DNA of 64,000 bases from Panaeolus papilionaceus (lineage: Eukaryota > Basidiomycota > Agaricomycetes > Agaricales): the NCBI GenBank assembly GCA_015501605.1, contig JADNRZ010000033.1, positions 248,001 to 312,000 on the forward strand, in the 5' to 3' direction. Shown here in pieces: positions 22,533-34,065 of this stretch. Made by a program: the position numbers and the translations under genes. Each line of letters begins with the position of its first letter. Position 1 is the stretch's first letter. A model generated the notes under the pieces. It searched no databases. It was not told the origin of the DNA and saw nothing but the letters and a program-made list of their open reading frames with translations.

Positions 22533-25233
22533 ATGACCAATCCAGGCGCTTTTCAAGAGATCCGGAGGGATTTCTTGATATCGCAGAAGCCCATTTATGA
22601 GACTGCCATCGCCCTTGGTCATGTTCTCGACGCCATCACTCTGATTCAACGAAAATACTTCAAGCGGTTCCCACCCAACATACCACACGATGTCGACCCA
22701 TCTCCAGAGCACTTAGCCTCAGTGGATGACAACGAACCCGATCCAGACCGCGAGGTACCCATCTGCACTGACGAGACTGATGAAGAATGGGAGAAGATAC
22801 TGGAGGCAGAGTGTGAGCTTCAGGAATTGATTGTCTTCCGCAAGGCAGTGAGTATTTGTTTGTTCCAAAGGCTCATAACAACTAAAGGTCACCCACAGCA
22901 AATCAAGCGATGGCTTGCCTACCAGTACATGAAGGATCACGACCTCACTCCTAAGGAATCCGGCGCTCAAAATCCATATTCCATTCTCCTTGCTAAGCTC
23001 ACCAACACCAATCTTAACCGACCACGAGCCAAGCCTGCTGTTAATCTATGGCGACGAACACAGAAGACCGAGATAGAAGAAGAGGTCCAGAAACAAGCCC
23101 TGCGGTTGAATGTCAACAAGAGTTGTGGTTTAGCTGCCATCAGGGAGAAGATCGTCAAGGAATGGTTCTCCCAACTGGATTCTCCTGAAAAGGAGGAATG
23201 GGAACGACTCGCAAAGGATGAGCATGAGACCGCGATCTGCAAGTGGGAAGCAGAGTTGAAAGTGGGTCCTTCAATGACTCCTGCTGACAGGCAAAGGTGT
23301 GTTGTGTTTTTCTTTATTTAATACTGAGCTTATAATTGTTACAGGGCGATTGAGTCTCTCATTTGATTCGTAGAGCCCATCCTTGATGGCATCTGTGCAG
23401 TCACTGGTTGGAAAGCCACGCTCATTGCTGGTGGTCCAGAGCCTGCCAAAGAAGGACGTCTCAATATGCTAAGGTGCGTGACATGGTTTTACTTTTCCTC
23501 TCCAACATATCTTGACAATGATATGGTAGCATTCACTCAGGCACGACGACTGGTAGTGTCAACATCAACTTCGGTCGTGCCGAATACATGGATTACCAGA
23601 GGCATGTCATCCCCATCTTTGGGTCATTCCTCCGCAAGTGCTACTGTAAGCCCGTTTCATTTCATCATTCAAACGAAATGCTGATTGAAACTTCAGCTGT
23701 CGAGGAGTGCAAGAGCCGAACATTGGCTGTGTCGGAAGGATTCCAGGGTGTTGCTGGCATATTGGCTGAGGACAATCCAGCTGGGCATACCGTCCATGAA
23801 ATTCCGATGACTGCCACGTCTGCTGAAATGCCGCCTGGTTTGACCCTGCCTGTCTCCTCTCAGCAGGTAGGGTCTGGGTCTACATCAACCCTGCCCTCAA
23901 CCACCGCCTCTACTTCCATGGTCACTGCCCCCCTCGCTCCACCAGTCTCTGCTGCTCCACCTCCAGTTTCATCCTCAGCCCTGCCACCTCCATCTCCCTC
24001 CCCCTCCCCACCTCCATTCATAGCTCCCTCACCACCTCCATCCACGTCTCCCTCGCCGCCTCCATCCAGAGCTCCCTCGCCGCCTCCATCCAGGGCAGCT
24101 TCTCCACCAATCCCTCCTTTGCTGTCTCCATCACCTGAGCCTGAGCACCCTTTTTCACAGCTGCCTTCGCCAAATCCTTTCTACTCCCCACCTCAGCCAT
24201 CACATATCCAGCTTCTTCCCTCCACTTCCCTCCGCCCTGCCATTTCAAATCCAGAGTCCTTCAGGCTCGCCAAGCTTGTCAGGAATTATCCACCCATTCC
24301 CTCCAACTCTGTTTCTGCCTTCCAGCCGGTTGACCTGCTCCCTCATCCACCAGCTTCTGGGGAATCCTCTGTCTCCATCACTCATGCTCCATCAAACCAC
24401 AAAAGGAGTACTGCTGATCAGGATGAAGCTGCAGCTGATGGGGAGGGACTACTGACCAAGAAAGCTCGTCATTCTAAGGACAATGCAAGGCCCATTAGTG
24501 ATGCAGACCATGGATCCTCCCGTATGGACAGGCCTCCCCGACGTGGTCAAGCAGTGAGATGGGGATTGGGGATACCCGCTAAGCCCATTGGTTCCAGGGC
24601 GGTTCTTGAGGTGGTCATCCCAACCTGCTGTGTCGCTCTCCCTTCCAACCCCCTTCCAACATTCCATCCTCCAACACCACCCCCTTGACTACCACTGCTG
24701 TGGTTTCATCACAGCAACCACCCTGGTTCTCAAAATGTTTGGAGATGTTCCAATCCCAATCTCTCAACCTTGGAAAGTCGAAATCCCAAAGCCTCGGTAA
24801 TGAGTGGCTAGAGCTTGTCAAGGAGTGGGCCTCTTTTGAGGAAGCCCATGACTTCAAGCACATCCAAAAGCTGTCTACAAAGCACTGACCAGCCGCTGTT
24901 GGTATGTGGGTGGGAAGAGGCCGCTCAACGACGTGGAGACCTGAGATTGAGGAGGCCAGAGTCTTTGGCATGCAGTTCAACCAGTGGTGGTTGGAGCTGC
25001 AACCATCTTGGAGAAATATGAATGGGAGGCTGGCTTGTCAGGAGGTGGATGGGGATTGGGAGTGTCTGAGATCCCCAGGACCAAATGGCTTGCTGAGTGT
25101 TGTTGCCATGCTGTTCTACTGGGGGTTGGCGGCGCATTCCAAGAGCTCCATTCGACAATGGTGGCTTAAGGCGGTTGAGGACGTCCATGTAGCCTTGGTT
25201 CATCTTTGTGCTTCCCGCATGGTCTCTATTTAG
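22533..25233 (+). pseudogene. Large KDZ-associated accessory protein (helical/HMG-like region, Pro-rich linker, WW-containing C-terminus)
   Basis: Start ATG 22533 (MTNPGAFQEIRRDF). Exons 22533-22847, 22899-23296 and 23345 onward join in frame, with further introns near 23475-23530 and 23647-23696. Exon 2 holds PAVNLWRRTQK ... WFSQLDSPEKEEWERLAKDE, which resembles an HMG-box helix pattern. Next comes a conserved globular block (LDGICAVTGW, LIAGGPEPAKEGRLN, RAEYMDYQRHVIPIFGSF), then about 300 residues of Pro/Ser-rich linker, and a C-terminal block with FNQWWLELQPSWR. I know this order from basidiomycete hypothetical proteins of unknown function. Two in-frame TGAs (23364-23366 and 24886-24888) stand where Arg fits. 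A frame change near 24611-24714 could be a 104 bp intron or an indel. Function is unknown; probably a pseudogene here. Confidence 0.6.
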
Positions 25234-25556
25234 CCCAGATTTTTTTTGTAATCCTCATTCTGCTCCCTCCCTAGAGTGCTTCGATCTCCTCCTGCTCCAC
25301 TTCCCCATTGTATTCCCATCACCCTGTTCCTGATCATCTTTCACTGAACCAACATCGCCCTGTTCTTGATCACTATCCCTGTTGCTATGCCTCTCCATTT
25401 TATTTTCATGCACCCCAATATCGCCCTGTTCCTAGTCATCACTCTCCGCTTCAAGTTTTATCCCTTTACTGATTCCTCAAGTAGGTTGTTCATCTGCGAC
25501 TATGAACAGTTTTCGGTTTCCTTTTTTTATACACGACTTTTCAACTTCCTCTCATG

Positions 25557-27317
25557 TACATCACGAAAAGGCACTTGGGCCAAAAAGACTCCTGGAGTCT
25601 CCTGGAGAAGCCAAAGATACAAAAGATACAAAAGATACATGGACATTTATAAAAGTTTTACAGGTCGTATGTCCCACTTTTTTACAACTTCGGAAAGTCT
25701 TTCCAGTAACTCCCAGATGTCTTTTGAGTAACTTTGAAATCTTTTGGGAGTCTCCTGGAGTCTCTGCAGTATTTCTGAAAGACTGGTAGTTTACATGACA
25801 ATTTTCATTTTCCTTCTCAATTTCAAGTCCAACATGTAGTGTGAAAGATTAAAGGCATATATTGCAACTGGTAATCTACAACATATAAAACTAGCATACA
25901 GGTAGCATAGAGTATAAAAAAGCAACAAAAAAGCGGACTAATAAAAATGAAGGAGAGAAGTCAAGGAGAATGTATATCTTGAACTAAATGGTAACATGAC
26001 AGCTAAATAATACAAGTAGCAAAAAAGCGGACCAAAGTAGAACCATAATAGAGAGAAAGAAAGTATAGGAACATAGTAGAGGAGCTAAGGTGCAAGATGG
26101 TGATAGTGATGACATGGCAGCAGACATAGTCAAAGGGATAATTAATGATTTAAAAAGGGAGAAAAAGCGAACTTGTGAAGGTGTTCCATAGTCACCAACC
26201 CCTACAATAAACCTTGAGACAAGTGAGAAAACAAGTAACAGGTAGGTGTTGAGAAGGGAAAAAAAGCGGACTATTAAAAGAAGAGGAAAGGAAAGGAAAA
26301 GGAGAGAAAGAAAGCAGAAGGAAATGGAGAGCATGGGTGAAAGTGATGACATGGCAGCTACAGAGGGTGTTCAGCACAGTGACAGCACAACATAATACAT
26401 ACCAATACCAGCCCATAAATGCTCTCTATGCACATCAACTCCTACATGAACCTTGAGAGAAGAGAAGAAAAGAGAGAGATGATGAGGGAGGGGAAGGGGG
26501 GAGAGAATGGGTGGGGGGATGGTGGTGGAAGGGAAGAAAGAAGTGATGATGTGGCAGCCAACAGCATGCTCCGATGTTTCAGCCGGAGCGCGGGAAAATG
26601 GACTTAGACACTTTCAGAAATCTGCTTTCAAGCTCATTTATTTAATTGTGACGCTTGCACTGCACCTAAAATTATGATTTATATATCAAAATAAAGGTAA
26701 AAATGAGTAGAGTTCGACTCAATTTAGAGCGCTTATGTGCGGTCATTTTATTGGCCCAGATATTGCAAAATATGGTTTGACAAAACACTATAGCCGCTAT
26801 TTTGGGAGGATAAAAGCGCGCACAGGAGCGCTGTAAATATATTTGGAATCTACTCATTTTTAGCTTTATTTTGATATATAAATCATAATTTTAGGTACAG
26901 TGTAACAGATGCAACTAAATATACTGTTCAAGTTAAATACTTTGAAATGCACAAGTCCATTTTCCCACACTCCGATCTTTTGGCTCTTGGCTCATGTTTA
27001 TTTACACCACACTGGTATTTGGAAAGGTAGAATTCTCAGAATAACGTGAATTAGACTCAGTATCCCAATATGTATCAAATGGATACAGAAGATTTTGTGA
27101 AATTGTTAGTAAACTTTTGAAAGATTTCCGAAAGCTCTGAAAGACTCTGGAAGACTTTTGAATCTTTGGAAAGGTGCTGAAGTCTCCTGGAGATACCTGA
27201 AAGATATAAAAGACTTCCAGAGATATTGGAAAGATATAAAAGACTCCAGAAAGATGTAAAAGACTCCCAGAGGTACTAGAAAGTCACCAGTTCCCAAGTG
27301 CCTTTTCCTGATGTATT
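25557..27317. repeat. Inverted-repeat block with AGACTCC/GGAGTCT palindromes
   Basis: TACATCACGAAAAGGCACTT at 25557 is matched in inverted orientation by the end at 27317. Both are followed inward by AGTCTCCTGGAG-type palindromes and AAAAGAT-rich runs. Between 25900 and 26560 are degenerate tandem units with AAAAAAGCGGACTA and GATGACATGGCAGC. No gene is seen. It looks like a non-autonomous element nested in the KDZ transposon. Confidence 0.45.
26658..26902. mobile_element. MITE-like element, 245 bp
   Basis: CACTGCACCTAAAATTATGA at the left is matched by an inverted copy at the right (CACTGTACCTAAAATTATGA); the match runs for about 50 bp. No target duplication is evident and no ORF is inside. 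Confidence 0.65.
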
Positions 27318-27409
27318 ATATTAGTATCATCTGAATCAATATGTGTGCCCAAGTTTCACCCCGAACTTAAATGAAATGAATATCTTGCTTCTCAAGCCAG
27401 TGTGTTGGC

Positions 27410-28095
27410 TTGTTTGATTTCAACCAAGTCGTCTTGAAAAGGTAATTTTGTAGATGCAGTGCTGCTGGTGCACAAGTCTGTTTAAGTCCAGTATGCCCGA
27501 GCTCCCATCAATCATTCTATTTATAGAGCTCATCCACATCCGTCTATTTTCAGAACATCATCCAAACCTCCAGCTTTGCATCCACCCATTCCCAACCATC
27601 TAGCACCCCGGAAATAGCTGAAAATAATTAGAATTATATAGTAGATTTAATATATGCTCTCTGGAGCCATTTCATCCAGTAAAAAACAAAGTATAATTAG
27701 TGAAGCCCCTATCTGAAGTACATCCAAACCACCCTGTCTGCATCCAGCCATTCCCGCCCCCGGAGGGGCGCGCTAATTATTGGGAATATTTATATACATA
27801 TTCTAGACATTAATTCAAGTGTCCCTGCCCCATTCTACCCTCACCCAACCTGCCCAACAACCCAAAGACCCAACCTGCCCTCAAATATAGGTATGTTTAC
27901 ATCTATTTACATCACCCACCCATCCCAGAACCCATTATCTATGCCCCCGCTCTCTTATCTATGCTAAAAGCCCATTATCTACATTTCCCCAGCAGACTGA
28001 CTGCTTAAGACCCCACTGCCTAAACCCAGTCCTGACACATGAGGGCCCACTGCCTAAACACAGTCCCTCATGTATCAAAGGGCCTCATAGAGGTG
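27410..28095 (-). repeat. KDZ right terminal inverted repeat
   Basis: Reverse-complement partner of 12409-13059. It is about 35 bp longer because the terminal motif CCACTGCCTAAAC-CAGTCC is present twice (near 28013 and 28048), and the second copy is framed by ACATGAGGG and CCCTCATGT. Confidence 0.85.
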
Positions 28096-28103
28096 GTCCA
28101 CCA

Positions 28104-30640
28104 CCCTCGGCTCTCACACTGGGAGGGGTTTGTTTTCAATGACCTCTCCCTCTCCTCATACTTGACTACTCCAGCTATGGAGACTCAAGCGTAAAAACCA
28201 AGAGGGTGCAACATGGTTCTACTGTACTGAAATTCCATCAAGTGGAAAATGCATCTTGGTCTTTCGTGAGTGCTCAAATGTAGTGTCAATAGGTAGATAG
28301 CCTGGCAGCATACATGTGGGGATGAGAAGCGTGGTTGGAAACCATGCCTCCCAGGTTGAGGGCCGATGGACAGCAGAGGATGAACCCCAGCCACCCAACA
28401 ACCCCCTAGCCGCCAGACTACAACTAGTATATGTAGATAAATGAGGACAAAAAAGTAGTTAATGTAAATGTAGTATGTAAGTTTGTGTCAAAGGGCAATG
28501 TAGGTATCTAAGATGTCTGTGAATTTTAAAGTTAGAGGTGAAGTTTTGTGATGTTGATACTGGATGATTGAAGAAGAATCGTCCTCCTAAAAATAATGAG
28601 CTTGGTGAGATGAGATAAACGGTATCCTGCATCCATGAATGAGTATAAAGAACATAAATGAGAATGGAGAGAGAGAATGAAGTCAAGTTAAATATGAGAT
28701 CTTGACAAGGAGAGCAATAGGATGATTTTGGGCGCACCGGGTGGTCAGGATGCATGGAGTGGATGAAACAATGTTGATAGAGCTTTCCGTTGTTGCAGAT
28801 TTAGGTTGAGTCCTGGTTTTGGTTTGGGACAGAGTAGTGCCATGGTTGGATTATTGTCGGTCCGATTAGGTGGAACCACAGAATCAAGGCCAATGTGTGG
28901 ACGGAACTTTGTGTACAATGTCGATGTGATGACTGTGCCACTGGCAGAGAAGTCCTCGAGGAGCTCCCAGAGCCATGGGCGTTGAATATCGAGTGCCACA
29001 TCAAGCTCATCGGTAGGGTTATTGTGTCTATACCCTCTCAAGAGTGTCTGCTGTGGTTTAAAGCAATCACATTAGAAACAATTCACACCCATTCGATGTG
29101 ATATATACTCCCTAGATCATTAGATATCTTTTTGAAGGACTCAGCAAGACAGCCTTTTGCAAGTCCCTCAGTAAGAAGATTGACCACTCTTGCTCTGGTA
29201 GTGAAAATATCTGCGACCTCCTGGGGGGAAAGTGGAGGGTGGAGCTGCTCCGCCAGATGCTGCACATTAGCCATGGTGGTGATGTGGTATAAAATCGATT
29301 GGGTCCATTTTGCAAGCTGAGATAGAATAAATATAAGTCCATTAGACGAATACAAGGCCAGGTATCATTACTTCGTGGCTTGACTTGAGCATCTTGTGCA
29401 TCTGTCAACATGCAGGTATCCTTCTGGTTAAAAAAATAGGAGGCACTCAGACTCATAATGTTCCTCCGGATTAATTCCACACAGGTTTAGGACCCGCTGC
29501 ACTGTGGGCCCAGGAACGACGGAAAAACCTCCACTGAATGCATGAGGTTATTCTGTCCTCGAGGGAGGATATTTCCACAATATATGTAGAAATATAAAAG
29601 GAAGACAAGGGGTGGATTAACCGCCTTTTAGTTAAGGTATTTCTGCACGATTTTGGGTTAGGAAATGTGTTAGGAATTACTGTATGTATGTCTCACTTAA
29701 CAAGTGGAGGTTTTTCCTCCAGGTATTATCAAAAAACGACCTTTTTTTCAGCGGTTTTTCCTTCGGTGAGGTATTTCCTTCCCCACAGAATAATTGTCAA
29801 TTAAATAACTTTCATTTCTTGGTTTTTTTGGCTATGGAATTTCACACCAATTGTAAAAGATATTTGTAAAAAATTATTTATTCCAGTCAAATACTACAAA
29901 TCTATAACACATGATATATACTCTACATAAAACTGCATCTATAAGAGCTAATATGAATTAAGGAAGATGTGGATACACCAGCACTAGCTGGTGAGTTGGC
30001 AGAGGGTGAGATGTAGTAGGCAGGTGCTGTGTTTTGTTGGGATACAGGTGGAGAAGTCAAGTGTGAATCTGAAGAGGACATAATTAGTGTGAATCAGATG
30101 GATAGAGATATAGTGACATACTTCAAGCTTTCAAATTGAGCTCCAGATTGTTGCTGTCCGTGGTATGTAGAGGTAGTCAAGATGGTCAGACTCACCAATC
30201 AAGGGGATAGAGTGTGAGAGTGGGTTATAGGGAGAATGGTTGTGGTACAAGCCAAAGCGACATGATGCTGGAAATAATTACCTTGTTCGAATATAAACCA
30301 TCTGCATGTGATGCCATAATGGAGGCTCTCAAAAACTCTTAAGTCCAATTTTGAATTTGAACTCAACAACAAGCCATCGAAAACCTCCACCTTCTGTTCG
30401 TAAATATCTGTCCTTTCCATATATGTAATGTCCCCTTCGAATATGACTTTATCTCTGCTACATAGCTCAATATGGTGCAGGCGGTTTAGTCTCATGCTAA
30501 GGTAATTCACACCCAAATGCAAGTCATTTTTCCTTAGGTGGTGGAAATTACCCGAATTAATGGGCGTATATAACCTACAAAAATTCCTACTGGTAGGTTT
30601 AACCGTAATTTATGGGCCTACAGTGCTGACAAACCCGGCG
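28104..30640. other. Repeat-derived intergenic DNA with coding fragments
   Basis: Right continuation of the dispersed repeat (GGCTCTCACACTGGG near 28110), then unassigned DNA. On the minus strand, ATG 29275 opens a 64-codon frame (MANVQHLAEQLHPPLSPQEV) with protein-like composition. Another segment at 28760-29040 (DIQRPWLWELLEDFSAS) also looks like decayed coding sequence. Neither has a recognised family. GGAAAAACCTCCACT at 29522 recurs inverted at about 29703. Confidence 0.35.
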
Positions 30641-30651
30641 GGTTTGCAGGT

Positions 30652-31354
30652 AGGGGTGGGTCAGGGTACGGGTTGGGGTAGGGCTCCCTCAACCTGGTGC
30701 AAAACCCGTACCCTTGAGCGCGGTATGGGTTTGTAGTTTCCTTTTCTGGAAGCGTGCACCTCAGCCAGTTCTGGCCAATTTGAGCCGTAATTCTTCTCGT
30801 TCGTGTTGCTTGTCTTATTTCTTAGAGTAATTCATTCTATGTAAGGCTCATTGACATATAATTCGCTCTATTCACGAGTTTTTATGTGTAATATAACAAT
30901 AAAAAGCGAAATGAGTCTGTAATTGTAGTCATTATTGTCAAATGGAATAGCTTGGTAATACTTCGAGAGATATACGGCGTGTATCACAAGCAATTTACGA
31001 CACTATGCAATTTTATTTCGCCAGGTGATAGCCACACATTTGAGCTACGGAACCTACTTCAGAACACGCAAATCAAACGACGCTTCACAGAGTTATTGAC
31101 AATTCTATAGGAATTCATCACCCTCTCTTTAAACCCCTCTGTCGCGACAACAATGGGTTTTGCAATGGTACCACATTATGAAAATGGTAGTGTCAGTGCA
31201 TACCTACAGAACGAGGGTAAAATCATGAATATCGGTGCAATATATCACTAGATATAAGGAAAGGCGAAAACCTGCCCTCTTGCTGGGCAGGTTTTCTGGG
31301 GTACAGGTTGGGGTAGCCCGCTGGCTACCCGCAGGTTACCCGTGTCCATCACTA
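30652..31354. mobile_element. Possible hAT-like MITE
   Basis: The left end reads TAGGGGTGGGTCAGGGTACG and the right end, inverted, reads TAGTGATGGACACGGGTAAC, followed by GGGTAGCC-CGCT-GGCTACCC, a strong hairpin. Such G-rich ends are typical of hAT-type MITEs. No target duplication was found, so the boundaries are tentative. Confidence 0.3.
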
Positions 31355-31540
31355 CCAGTGGTAGTAGTACTACACCTACTCTGTCTTTACAGTTCACGTG
31401 TACATCTACACCGCCTTATCCGTTAGAAACCCTGTTCTAGCTCTCGCTTTCGACTGGACCTCCATTGTCCAATACACGCATATACATAGATGTTGACTGA
31501 CTATATGCTCCGTCATCATCAACACATAGGTAAGTCACAC

Positions 31541-34065
31541 TGTATTGACTGAGTGGTGCTATGGACTCAGTACAGTGTATTGACTGAGTGTGGTCCATGG
31601 ACTGCCGTGGATTTCCTTCATTTGTAGTGTAGTGTATTAATAGTTTAATCATTAGATCTAATGTAATGAATTTAACTTTTGTAGTAGTGACTGGGGTGAC
31701 TGGGAGGGGAGTATAGGTAGAATTCCGGGGGTGGGTGGGTATGGATAGTAGGGTGAGCAGGTACTAGGTGGTACTGGTAGGGTAAATGTGATTCCGGGGG
31801 AGTGGTAGGGAATATAAATATATGACCAGGTATGCCAGTGGGTTTAATTCTGGGGGTGGTGGTATTGACTGGGGGTGGGTGGGTATGGATAGTAGTAGGG
31901 TGAGCAGGTAGGTGGTACCATGGTAGGGTAAATGTGATTCCGGGGAGAGTGGTAGGGAATATAAATATGACCAGGTGAGGGTGTAGATGGAATTTCCGGG
32001 GGTGATGATGGTGAGTGGGTTGGGTAACCATGCAGGGGGTAAATGAGTGGGTGGTAGGTACAGTGGGGAAATAAGAATGGTTGGGGGGATATGCATGTGT
32101 AGTAAAATTCCGGGGGTGCATAATTTATGGAAAAAAAAAAAAGTGTGTTTCCAGGGGTGACTATCAGAATTTTGTTTTGCCAAAAGTGGTTTCCTAGGGT
32201 GGATGCATAATTCAAGGGAAGAATTCACCCGCGGGTGGTTCCGGGAGTATGTGAATTAATTCTTGAATTTCTTATTTTTCCGCGGGACCATATGGCAACC
32301 TTGTACATAAGTAATGGCCCGCAGGTGGTTCAAGCTTCATGTTGGCTAATTCTGTAAACCCGCGGGACAGAAAACAAAAATGAAAAATATTAATGTGCCT
32401 AGCTTCCGAGGGAATTGTGTATGAGATGGTGTCTTATTGACAAATTATAACCCGAGGGTGTTGTAAATGTTGTTAGCAAATAAGCAAAAGTAATTAACTC
32501 CTGCGGGTTGGGAAATAATTTTCTGATTAAATTCTGACCCGGTACCATGTACCTGCGGGTATTCCGCTCGAAACAAGTCCCAAATCATTAAAAACGGCTG
32601 TCATTTAGCTGAGATATCCATGTTTTGAGGATATTATGCTCAATTCCGGACCGTTTTGGGCGCTCCGGGGCTTGTTTTGAAGCCCGTGGGAACACCAGCA
32701 TACAACCGGAAACATATCGGACTGTTTACTTCGTCCACCCCCGGGTGGAAAAGCAATATTGATTGAGGAAAAGGCAGAAATCACTCATACCTGCAGGTAC
32801 ACTACATCATAAGGATATTTCTGGCAATACAGAGCACTCAAATAATGCTGAGGTTCTAAACTTTAGACTTGAATCATGTTCTACAGGTTTTATTCACAAT
32901 AAAGTTCCAGAATACACCTGGCAGACAACACAAGCCCCGGAGCGCCCAAAACGGTCCGGAATTGAGCATAATATCCTCAAAACATGGATATCTCAGCTAA
33001 ATGACAGCCGTTTTTAATGATTTGGGACTTGTTTCGAGCGGAATACCCGCAGGTACATGGTACCGGGTCAGAATTTAATCAGAAAATTATTTCCCAACCC
33101 GCAGGAGTTAATTACTTTTGCTTATTTGCTAACAACATTTACAACACCCTCGGGTTATAATTTGTCAATAAGACACCATCTCATACACAATTCCCTCGGA
33201 AGCTAGGCACATTAATATTTTTCATTTTTGTTTTCTGTCCCGCGGGTTTACAGAATTAGCCAACATGAAGCTTGAACCACCTGCGGGCCATTACTTATGT
33301 ACAAGGTTGCCATATGGTCCCGCGGAAAAATAAGAAATTCAAGAATTAATTCACATACTCCCGGAACCACCCGCGGGTGAATTCTTCCCTTGAATTATGC
33401 ATCCACCCTAGGAAACCACTTTTGGCAAAACAAAATTCTGATAGTCACCCCTGGAAACACACTTTTTTTTTTTTCCATAAATTATGCACCCCCGGAATTT
33501 TACTACACATGCATATCCCCCCAACCATTCTTATTTCCCCACTGTACCTACCACCCACTCATTTACCCCCTGCATGGTTACCCAACCCACTCACCATCAT
33601 CACCCCCGGAAATTCCATCTACACCCTCACCTGGTCATATTTATATTCCCTACCACTCTCCCCGGAATCACATTTACCCTACCATGGTACCACCTACCTG
33701 CTCACCCTACTACTATCCATACCCACCCACCCCCAGTCAATACCACCACCCCCAGAATTAAACCCACTGGCATACCTGGTCATATATTTATATTCCCTAC
33801 CACTCCCCCCGGAATCACATTTACCCTACCAGTACCACCTAGTACCTGCTCACCCTACTATCCATACCCACCCACCCCCGGAATTCTACCTATACTCCCC
33901 TCCCAGTCACCCCAGTCACTACTACAAAAGTTAAATTCATTACATTAGATCTAATGATTAAACTATTAATACACTACACTACAAATGAAGGAAATCCACG
34001 GCAGTCCATGGACCACACTCAGTCAATACACTGTACTGAGTCCATAGCACCACTCAGTCAATACA
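31541..34065. mobile_element. Foldback element with ~1.13 kb inverted arms
   Basis: The left arm is 31541-32675 and the right arm 32930-34065, separated by a ~255 bp loop. The arms are almost identical; one difference seen is five versus six G in one run. Each arm contains internal direct repeats of AATTCCGGGGGTG spaced by ~60-130 bp and many CCGCGGG/CCTGCGGG motifs. Long arms made of repeats around a short loop are the hallmark of foldback elements. Mirrored reading frames in both arms (Pro/His/Tyr-rich) are low-complexity and not taken as genes. Confidence 0.75.

Larger units (their letters stand above)
12409..28095. mobile_element. KDZ (Kyakuja-Dileera-Zisupton) DNA transposon with TET/JBP cargo
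   Basis: A 15.7 kb element is bounded by inverted repeats of ~650-690 bp. Direct repeats GTCCACCC (12401-12408) and GTCCACCA (28096-28103) flank it. The related repeat at 61.3 kb carries a single GTCCACA at this point, so it resembles an empty site. An ~8 bp target duplication fits KDZ/Zisupton elements. Contents in order: transposase (minus), TET/JBP gene (plus), small basic-protein gene (plus), 138 bp tandem repeats, unknown 292-residue gene (minus), large accessory gene (plus) and nested repeat DNA. The link between KDZ elements and TET/JBP genes in basidiomycete genomes is known from published comparative genomics. The transposase, TET and large accessory genes are damaged, so this copy is probably not autonomous. 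Confidence 0.85.

Noticed and set aside
23860..24248. Gly-rich minus-strand frames opposite the Pro-rich linker of the accessory gene
   Set aside because: Antisense shadow of the PPPSPSP-type coding sequence; no start context or family.
9968..24888. TGA read as a sense codon (alternative code or selenocysteine) to explain the TGA stops
   Set aside because: The TGAs occur only in decayed transposon genes that also carry frameshifts or other stops, whereas other genes end in TGA normally; deamination of CGA is simpler.
31672..33948. Long Pro/His/Tyr-rich reading frames in both arms of the foldback element
   Set aside because: They are mirror copies in repeat-built DNA with low-complexity composition and no domain; being stop-free follows from the base composition.
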